Shown piece by piece: positions 58,330-64,000 of a stretch of DNA of 64,000 nt (the stretch's first letter is position 1; each line of letters begins with the position of its first letter). Location of the stretch: contig JAGIBK010000001.1 in the NCBI GenBank assembly GCA_017744355.1, positions 1,083,694 through 1,147,693 of the forward strand, read 5' to 3'. The notes beneath the pieces were generated by a model. That model was not told the DNA's origin. It did no database searches and saw nothing but the letters and a program-made list of their open reading frames with translations. The translations under genes and the position numbers were made by a program. Source of the DNA: a bacterium. GTDB taxonomy: Bacteria; Cyanobacteriota; Sericytochromatia; S15B-MN24; UBA4093.

Positions 58330-58932
58330 CTAAATGCTCACCCGTAAACCTAGCTCCATGACGCTGATGTCGCTCGTTACGGCGAGATCGCGGTAGCCGC
58401 GATAGCGGACACCGATGCTGGTCATCGGGATGAGCGAAAGGTTCGCGCCCAGCATGTAGGAGGCGATTGCGTGCTGATACGAGAGCGGGTAGCTCACGCC
58501 GACGCTGCCCTCGAAGGTCAGGGGCGAAAGGATGGGCGAGAGGCCCAGATCGACGCGGGCGCCGGCGCCGTGGTCGAAGGTCGGCGAGAAGAGGCTCTGG
58601 CCCTGGTAGAAAATGCCGGGCTTGAGGGAGATCATCGGGATGAAGGAGAGCTCCTTGCGCAGACCGACCTCGGCGAGCATCTCGTCGCTGCCCAGGCGGC
58701 TGATGAGGTTCCCCGCCACGTCGAAGCCGAAGGCGTCCACGTTGCCGTCCAACTCGAACGCGGGACCCGAGATGGACGCGCCCTGCTTGTCGCCGCTCAG
58801 GTAGCCGATGTGGGCGCCGGCCGAGGCTCCGATGCCGATCAGGGGCACGGCCTGAGCCGGGGCCGAGAAACCGATGGTGGCGACCGTCGTCGCAGCCAGC
58901 ACGGCACCGAGGAGGTTAGGGCGCGTAGTCAT
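58330..58932 (-). CDS. Outer-membrane beta-barrel-like protein
   Basis: 200 aa from ATG 58932 (GGGAG 8 nt upstream). Signal peptide (LLGAVLAATTVATIGFSAPAQA). The rest alternates short amphipathic strands (GASAGAHIGYLSG, GARVDLGLSPILSPL, VSYPLSYQHAIAS, IGVRYRGYRDLAV) and ends in VMELGLRVSI, close to a barrel-targeting C-terminal strand. Eight or so strands are likely. No family assigned. It overlaps the upstream lipoprotein gene by 17 nt, so the two proteins probably work together at the outer membrane. Confidence 0.7.
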   Translation of the reverse strand: MTTRPNLLGAVLAATTVATIGFSAPAQAVPLIGIGASAGAHIGYLSGDKQGASISGPAFELDGNVDAFGFDVAGNLISRLGSDEMLAEVGLRKELSFIPMISLKPGIFYQGQSLFSPTFDHGAGARVDLGLSPILSPLTFEGSVGVSYPLSYQHAIASYMLGANLSLIPMTSIGVRYRGYRDLAVTSDISVMELGLRVSI

Positions 58933-59470
58933 GTGCAAACTCCCTTGCTACAGATCGGGCGGCCCGCTCGAAGGCGGCCGCCTGCGGATGACTCGGATCG
59001 AGCGGTTCGGTCCCGACCAGTCGCTTGGTCCACAGGATCTTGCCCGTGTCCGCTGCGACGACCTTGACCGTCATCGAAACCCAGACGCGCCCTTGGCTCG
59101 CCTGCACCCGATACCCGCTGATCGTCCCGGTGAGAAAGGCCCGGACCCCGAGCGCCGTCGCCTGACCCTTGAGCCAGCTGACGGCGAGCCTCGGCCCGGG
59201 CCGCGAAATCGGCGGCGCGGCGAGGACCCCTTCGACGCTCTGGCGCGTCTCCTCCCAGAAAGCCCGGGAGATGGGCTTGGCGACGTCCTGCCCGGTCAGG
59301 TCCACGAACTCGACGATCGCAAGCCCCGTCCCTTGCTGCGGCGCCTCGGCCTCAGGGGCCTTGGCACGCCCGAAGAGCGCTGCGCAACCAGAGCTTGCGA
59401 TCAGCGCCATGGCGATCGCGCCCCAGAAGGCGCTCCGGACGGACACAGGGATGCGGCGAGCGAAAAACAT
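58916..59470 (-). CDS. Lipoprotein with CsgG/LpoB-like domain
   Basis: 184 aa from ATG 59470 (AGGAAA 5 nt upstream). Lipobox IASSGC (lipid on about Cys30). The mature domain GLAIVEFVDLTGQDVAKPIS, LTGTISGYRVQASQGRVWVS, VVAADTGKILWTKRL resembles the alpha/beta fold of CsgG, LpoB and GNA1162-type lipoproteins, in which a D-x-T-G-x-I-x-W strand is common. Located in the outer membrane by inference. Translationally coupled to the barrel gene. Confidence 0.7.
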   Translation of the reverse strand: MFFARRIPVSVRSAFWGAIAMALIASSGCAALFGRAKAPEAEAPQQGTGLAIVEFVDLTGQDVAKPISRAFWEETRQSVEGVLAAPPISRPGPRLAVSWLKGQATALGVRAFLTGTISGYRVQASQGRVWVSMTVKVVAADTGKILWTKRLVGTEPLDPSHPQAAAFERAARSVAREFAHDYAP

Positions 59471-59554
59471 CAAGTTTCCTAAACCTCACCACCCAAATGA
59501 TACGAAGATTTGCTCGCCATGTCTAGCTTGCCAGACAAATCCCGGCCGATGGCC

Positions 59555-60718
59555 TCACGCACGCCGGATCACCTCGATCGGATCCAGCTTGATGGCGCGG
59601 CGCGCGGGCAAGAGGCAGGCCATGAGGGCCACCCCCAAGGCGGCAACGGCCGTCAAGGCGAAGTCGAGGGGCTCCATCCGCACGGGCAGGCGATCGATGT
59701 AGTAGACGTCCGAAGGCAAGGCCAAAGGGAAGCTCCCCAGCGCCAGCGAGAGGCCGACGCCCGCCGCGAGGCCCAGGGCGACCCCCAGGACGCCGACGAC
59801 GGCCCCCTCCATGACCACCATGCGGCCCATGGTGACCCCGCTCGATCCGAGCGCGCGCAGGATCGCGATCTCGCGGCTTTGCTCGAGCACCCACATGGCG
59901 AGGGTGTTGGCGATACCCATGGTCGCGACGATGATGATGAACATGGTGACCAGGAAGATCACCCGCTTCTCCAGGGCCAGGGCCCCGAGCAAGCTGCTGT
60001 TGTTGACCGTCCACGAGCGCACGCTGTAGGGCACCGTGCGCTGCAGCTCGGAGGCCACCTCGGGGGCCGCGAAGACGTCGTCGAGGCGAATCGAGAGGCC
60101 CGTCACGCTGTCGCCGAGACCAAATACCTGCTGGGCGACGCGCAGATCCAGGTAGGCCACGTGCGCGTCGTACTCGTAGAGTCCCGCCTGGTAGAGCCCC
60201 GTCACGACCACCGGCTGCTTGGAAGCGAGGCCGCTGACCAAGAGCAAGCGATCACCGCTCTTGGCGCCGAGCTTCTTGGCGAGCTCGCTGCCCAGCATGA
60301 TGCCTGGCAGGTTCCCGCGGGGCGCGAGGTCGCCCTTGAGGACGTACTTGGTCCAGTCGGGGTTGTCCTTCTCCTGGGCGGGGTCGATGCCGCGCACCAG
60401 GACCCCCGACGAGAAGCCCGAGCGGGTCAAGAGGGCCTGGCCGTTGATGAACGGCAGGACGTTCTTGACGTGGGGCTGGGGCTTGATCTCCTCTTGAAGG
60501 CGCGGGTAGTCCTTGACCATGCCCGTCAGTGCGTCGGTGACCGCCACGTGCGGGGTGGTGCCGAGGATGCGGTCCACCAGGTCGGCCTCGAAGCCGTTGG
60601 TCAGCGAGAGGGCGGTCGTCAGGATTGCCACGCCGACCGAGACGCTCAGGATGAGCATGACCGTCTGGCGCCAGCGAGCCAAAAGATGACGGGCGGCAAT
60701 GAAGAACAGAAACCTCAT
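59555..60718 (-). CDS. LolC/LolE- or MacB-like ABC permease (FtsX superfamily)
   Basis: 387 aa with four membrane spans: one near the N-terminus (QTVMLILSVSVGVAILTTAL), a periplasmic MacB-type domain (about 45-255), then three (about 262-285, 310-340, 350-375), with EQSREIAILRALGSSGVTMG and ARRAIKLDPIEVIRRA as FtsX-family signatures. LolC/E remove lipoproteins from the inner membrane for delivery to the outer membrane. No ATPase gene is adjacent, so the partner is encoded elsewhere. The start ATG 60718 has no Shine-Dalgarno but a TGC-TATCAT 6 nt upstream, suggesting a leaderless mRNA. Confidence 0.85.
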   Translation of the reverse strand: MRFLFFIAARHLLARWRQTVMLILSVSVGVAILTTALSLTNGFEADLVDRILGTTPHVAVTDALTGMVKDYPRLQEEIKPQPHVKNVLPFINGQALLTRSGFSSGVLVRGIDPAQEKDNPDWTKYVLKGDLAPRGNLPGIMLGSELAKKLGAKSGDRLLLVSGLASKQPVVVTGLYQAGLYEYDAHVAYLDLRVAQQVFGLGDSVTGLSIRLDDVFAAPEVASELQRTVPYSVRSWTVNNSSLLGALALEKRVIFLVTMFIIIVATMGIANTLAMWVLEQSREIAILRALGSSGVTMGRMVVMEGAVVGVLGVALGLAAGVGLSLALGSFPLALPSDVYYIDRLPVRMEPLDFALTAVAALGVALMACLLPARRAIKLDPIEVIRRA

Positions 60719-60724
60719 GGCCCC

Positions 60725-60733
60725 ATGATAGCA
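60725..60733 (-). promoter_or_regulatory. Extended -10 promoter of the permease gene
   Basis: On the minus strand TGC-TATCAT; the -10 ends 6 nt before the ATG. Confidence 0.5.
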
Positions 60734-60738
60734 CGCAA

Positions 60739-60762
60739 GGGGCCGCCCAAACGGGCGGCCCC
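60739..60762 (-). terminator. Hairpin after glpX
   Basis: Perfect 10-bp stem (60739-60748 with 60753-60762, loop 4). The promoter of the next gene begins 6 nt further on. Few T follow. Confidence 0.6.
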
Positions 60763-60790
60763 TGCGGCTATTCCGGTATCGATTCGAGGC

Positions 60791-61810
60791 TTAGAAGCGC
60801 TCGAGCGCGACCGCGGTGTTCTTGTCCGTCTGGTGGACGGTGTCGATGAAGCGGATCGTGCGGGTCGAAGCGCCCATGACCAGCGAGTAGGTGCGGTGGC
60901 CGGCGCCGTAGTAGCGAACACCGTGCAGGATGTCGCCCTCGGTGATGCCGGTGGCGGCGAAGATGATCTCCTTGCCGGGGGCCAGGTCTTCGGTGAAGTA
61001 GACCTTGTCGAGGTCGATGCCCATGGCGCGGCAGCGCTCGGCTTCCTGCTCGTTACGGGGCTTGATCCGGGCCTGGATCTCGCCGCCCAGGCACTTCATG
61101 GCCGCAGCCGCGAGCACCCCTTCGGGAGCGCCGCCGATGCCCATGACCGCGTGGACCGCGGTGCCGCGGACCGCCGCCGAGATCGCCGCGCAGACGTCGC
61201 CGTCGCCGATCAGGCGGATGCGCGCGCCCGCGGCGCGGACTTCCTCGATCAGGCCCTGGTGACGCTCACGGTCCAGGATGACGATGGTCAGGTCGCTGAT
61301 CTCGCGCTTGAGGGCCATGGCCAGGATCGCGAGGTTGGTCTTGACCGGAGCGGTGATGTCCACCTTGCCAGCGGCGGCAGGACCGACGATCAGCTTCTCC
61401 ATGTAGGTATCGGGAGCGTAGAACAGACCGTTCTTCTCGGAGACCGCCATGACCGCGATGGAGTTGGGCAGGCCCTTGGCCACCAGGTTGGTGCCTTCGA
61501 GGGGATCGACCGCGATGTCGATCTCGCAAGCGCCTTCGCGCCAGGTGCCGACCTTCTCGCCGATGTAGAGCATCGGCGCCTCGTCGCGCTCGCCCTCGCC
61601 GATCACGATGGTGCCGCACAGGTCGAGCCGGTTGAGGGTCTCGCGCATGGCCTCGGTGGCTGCCTGGTCGGCCGCGTGGTTGTCACCCTGGCCCATCAGA
61701 CGACCGGAGGCAAGGGCCGCGGCCTCGACCACCTGGACGATATCGTTGGCGATGCGGGTTTCGAGGCTCTCGCCCGAAACGGGGGTACGAGGGTTGGCGG
61801 AAAGCGTCAT
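60791..61810 (-). CDS. glpX: Class II fructose-1,6-/sedoheptulose-1,7-bisphosphatase
   Basis: 339 aa. Metal and substrate motifs: [78 protein letters not shown] and [20 protein letters not shown]. This is the GlpX/F-SBPase family, the form that also serves as the Calvin-cycle bisphosphatase in Cyanobacteria; here gluconeogenesis or pentose phosphate recycling is most likely. The C-terminal TIRFIDTVH is shared with cyanobacterial enzymes. AGAGGAG is about 7 nt before ATG 61810. It lies in a group with pyk and eno on the same strand. Confidence 0.93.
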   Translation of the reverse strand: MTLSANPRTPVSGESLETRIANDIVQVVEAAALASGRLMGQGDNHAADQAATEAMRETLNRLDLCGTIVIGEGERDEAPMLYIGEKVGTWREGACEIDIAVDPLEGTNLVAKGLPNSIAVMAVSEKNGLFYAPDTYMEKLIVGPAAAGKVDITAPVKTNLAILAMALKREISDLTIVILDRERHQGLIEEVRAAGARIRLIGDGDVCAAISAAVRGTAVHAVMGIGGAPEGVLAAAAMKCLGGEIQARIKPRNEQEAERCRAMGIDLDKVYFTEDLAPGKEIIFAATGITEGDILHGVRYYGAGHRTYSLVMGASTRTIRFIDTVHQTDKNTAVALERF

Positions 61811-61900
61811 TGCATTCTCCTCTGAAAAGCAGATCCATCGCCCCCGGCAAGAGGGCGATGGGTGGCGGTTCCTAGTCTAACATAACGAGCACGACGGGCC

Positions 61901-63652
61901 CTAGATCTTGACCTGACCCTTGAGCACCAGGCCCCGGACCGGGTCGAGGGTGATGACCATGCCGTCGTGGATCTTGTCCAGGTCCTCGGTGCCCAGGATG
62001 ACGGGCTTGCCGAGTTCCAGCGAGACGATGGCGGCGTGGCTCGTCAGGCCGCCCGCGCGCACCACCGTGGCGCTCGCGCGCTCCATAGCAGGCGTCCACT
62101 CAGCGTCGGTCTGATGGGTGATCAGGATGTCGCCGGCTTCGAGCTTGGCCATGGCCTCGCGGGGGGACTGGGCGACGCGGGCGATCCCGCTGATCGGCCG
62201 CTGGCCGAGGCCCATGCCGCGGGTGATGATGCTGGTGATGACCTCGACCTTGATCGAGTTGGTGGTGCCGGCCTGGCCCATGGGGACGCCGGCGACCATG
62301 ATCGCGAGGTCCCCGGGGGCGAGGATCCCCATCTCCTTGGCGCAATCGACCGCCTCGCTGAAGAGCGACTCGGTGTTGTCGTTCTCGGCGATGAGCATGG
62401 GCACCACGCCCCAGACCAGGGCCATCTGCCGGCAGACTTCCTCGTTGCAGGAGGCCGCGATGATCGGACAGTTGGGGCGGTACTTGGAGACGTGACGCGC
62501 ACTCGAGCCCGAGAAGGTCGCCGTGATGATGGCCGAGGCGTTGAGCTCGGGCACCATGCGGGTCGCGGCGTGGGCGATCGCATCCTGCACCGGGCGCGCG
62601 TACTCCTCTTCGAGTTCAGGACGCTCGGTGGGGCGCACGTTCCGCTCGACCTGCAGGGCGATGCGGGCCATGGTCTCGACCGCTTCGAGCGGATACGAGC
62701 CGGCCGCCGTCTCGTTGGAGAGCATGACCGCGTCGGTGCCGTCGAGGATGGCGTTCGCCACGTCCGAGGCCTCGGCGCGGGTGGGGCGCGGGTTGTGGAT
62801 CATCGAGTCGAGCATCTGGGTGGCCGTGATGACGGGCTTGCCCTCCAGGTTGCAGATCTTGATGATCTGCTTCTGGACCAGGGGCACGTCCTCGACCGGG
62901 ATCTCGACGCCCAGATCGCCACGGGCGACCATGACCCCGTCGGCGACCGCGATGATCTCGTTGAGGGCCTGGACGGCCTCACGGCGCTCGATCTTGGCGA
63001 TGACCGGGGTGCGGGTGCCGAACTTGGCGAGGCAGTCCTTGACCTCGAGCACGTCGGAGGCCTGCTGGACGAAGGAGGCCGCGACCAGGTCGACGCCCTG
63101 CTGGGCGCCGAAGGCCAGGTCCCGGCGATCCTTGTCGGTCAGGACCGAGATCTTGAGGGGGCTGCCGGGGAAGTTGACGCCCTTGCGCGGCTTGAGGGGG
63201 CCGCCGACCATCACGCGGGTGACGAGCATCTCGGGCTTGACCTCGACCACCTGCAGCTCGAGCAGGCCGTCATCCAGGAGGATGCGCTTACCGGGCTCGA
63301 TGTCCTCGGTGAGGCGCTCGTACGAGACCGACGCCATCTGCTCGTTGCCCTCGAGGGGCTGGGTGGTCAGGATGAAGGTCTGGCCCGGGATGAGGGTCAC
63401 CTGGCCGCCCTTGATCTCGCCGACGCGGATCTTGGGACCCTGGATGTCCTGCAACAGGGCGACGTGCCGATCCATCTCCTTGGAGATGCGGCGGACCCGC
63501 TCGATGTTCGCCAGGTGGGTCTCGTGGGTGCCGTGCGAGAAGTTGAGGCGGAACACGTCCACCCCGGCCTCGATCAGGCGGCGGACCACCTCGTCGCTGC
63601 TCGAGGCAGGACCGAGGGTGGCGACGATCTTGGTACTCTTTCGTGCTTCCAT
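61901..63652 (-). CDS. pyk: Pyruvate kinase with C-terminal PEP-utiliser (phosphohistidine-type) domain
   Basis: 583 aa from ATG 63652 (AGGAAA 5 nt upstream; an in-frame start 51 nt earlier lacks a site). Motifs: TKIVATLGPASSSDEVV, FRLNFSHGTHETH, DIQGPKIRVGEIKGG, VMVARGDLGVEIPVEDVPLV and QMLDSMIHNPRPTRAEASDV (active site). After the normal end at about 475 comes an extra domain with GGLTSHAAIVSLELGKPVIL, as in Bacillus-type pyruvate kinases. It converts PEP and ADP to pyruvate and ATP. Next to eno, with which it shares consecutive steps. Confidence 0.95.
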   Translation of the reverse strand: MEARKSTKIVATLGPASSSDEVVRRLIEAGVDVFRLNFSHGTHETHLANIERVRRISKEMDRHVALLQDIQGPKIRVGEIKGGQVTLIPGQTFILTTQPLEGNEQMASVSYERLTEDIEPGKRILLDDGLLELQVVEVKPEMLVTRVMVGGPLKPRKGVNFPGSPLKISVLTDKDRRDLAFGAQQGVDLVAASFVQQASDVLEVKDCLAKFGTRTPVIAKIERREAVQALNEIIAVADGVMVARGDLGVEIPVEDVPLVQKQIIKICNLEGKPVITATQMLDSMIHNPRPTRAEASDVANAILDGTDAVMLSNETAAGSYPLEAVETMARIALQVERNVRPTERPELEEEYARPVQDAIAHAATRMVPELNASAIITATFSGSSARHVSKYRPNCPIIAASCNEEVCRQMALVWGVVPMLIAENDNTESLFSEAVDCAKEMGILAPGDLAIMVAGVPMGQAGTTNSIKVEVITSIITRGMGLGQRPISGIARVAQSPREAMAKLEAGDILITHQTDAEWTPAMERASATVVRAGGLTSHAAIVSLELGKPVILGTEDLDKIHDGMVITLDPVRGLVLKGQVKI

Positions 63653-63669
63653 TTGTTTCCTAACGTAGC

Positions 63670-63701
63670 GGTCGGCCCACTCGCTGAATCGGGGGCCGAC
63701 C
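63670..63701 (-). terminator. Hairpin between eno and pyk
   Basis: 9-bp stem GGTCGGCCC/GGGCCGACC (63670-63678 with 63693-63701), 14-nt loop. May separate eno and pyk or adjust their ratio. Confidence 0.5.
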
Positions 63702-63718
63702 ACTGGTCTTGCGTCCGC

Positions 63719-64000
<282 letters not shown>

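Noticed and set aside
59510..61825. 771-codon plus-strand frame opposite the permease and glpX
   Set aside because: Shadow frame; the opposite strand carries conserved enzymes with ribosome-binding sites.

Overview
Organism. This is a GC-rich Gram-negative bacterial chromosome window with dense coding on both strands. Two genes resemble cyanobacterial forms: an OmpR-type regulator whose receiver is very close to RpaB/Ycf27 (57488-58213), and a class II fructose/sedoheptulose bisphosphatase of the type used by cyanobacteria (60791-61810). Together with a type IV pilus set, a lipoprotein-sorting-type permease and no photosynthesis genes, this suggests a non-photosynthetic relative of Cyanobacteria, such as a GC-rich member of the Sericytochromatia. 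That placement is inference from remembered families, not a tree.

Layout. 1-6.4 kb: end of a phosphoribosyltransferase, a subtilisin-like protease with a promoter touching its ATG, then a four-gene cassette (permuted ATP-grasp, GCS2-type carboxylate-amine ligase, M29 aminopeptidase, RimK-like ATP-grasp) that looks like a small-peptide or amide metabolism system. 6.4-8.0 kb: a two-domain cell-wall hydrolase without a signal peptide. 8.2-15.7 kb: surE, a C26 glutamine-amidotransferase-like hydrolase and the proteostasis block tig-clpP-clpX-lon. 15.7-15.9 kb: a tandemly duplicated non-coding unit between lon and rnhA. 16.4-18.9 kb: metNIQ methionine importer behind a probable SAM-II riboswitch. 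18.9-21.7 kb: a YihY-like membrane protein, hflX and a small membrane protein.

21.7-37.3 kb: a minus-strand run of small proteins that includes a type III secretion needle-like protein and a YjfB-like motility protein, followed by a type IV pilus locus in alternating orientation: cNMP-binding protein, PilO-like, fused PilM-PilN, PilB, PilC, PilP-like, secretin, major pilin and three minor or pseudo-pilins. An NHL-repeat lipoprotein follows. 37.4-40.3 kb: an EamA transporter, then a two-gene unit of a soluble chemoreceptor-like signalling protein plus an ODP-type di-iron metallo-beta-lactamase-fold protein (a likely oxygen or redox sensor), and a hotdog thioesterase.

40.4-50.7 kb: three glycosyltransferases, a PD-(D/E)XK nuclease with a probable Fe-S cluster, an acyl-CoA/AMP ligase, a degenerate PilZ protein, an exported chagasin-like inhibitor, an ABC-2 exporter, and a compositionally different PDZ/coiled-coil gene preceded by a 435-bp gap. 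50.8-64 kb: CBS plus a cystathionine lyase/synthase pair, a membrane GGDEF-like protein with a GGDDF motif, a soluble PAS histidine kinase, a GNAT enzyme, the RpaB-like regulator, a barrel/lipoprotein pair, a LolC/E-like permease, and glpX, pyk and eno (cut by the right edge).

How the genes work together. Sulfur metabolism is represented twice (SAM-regulated methionine uptake; homocysteine to cysteine). Surface motility, secretion and sensing genes dominate the middle. Many candidate promoters show a TGn-extended -10, and several place the -10 only 6-7 nt before the ATG, which suggests leaderless mRNAs. No tRNA, rRNA, CRISPR array or transposase was seen.
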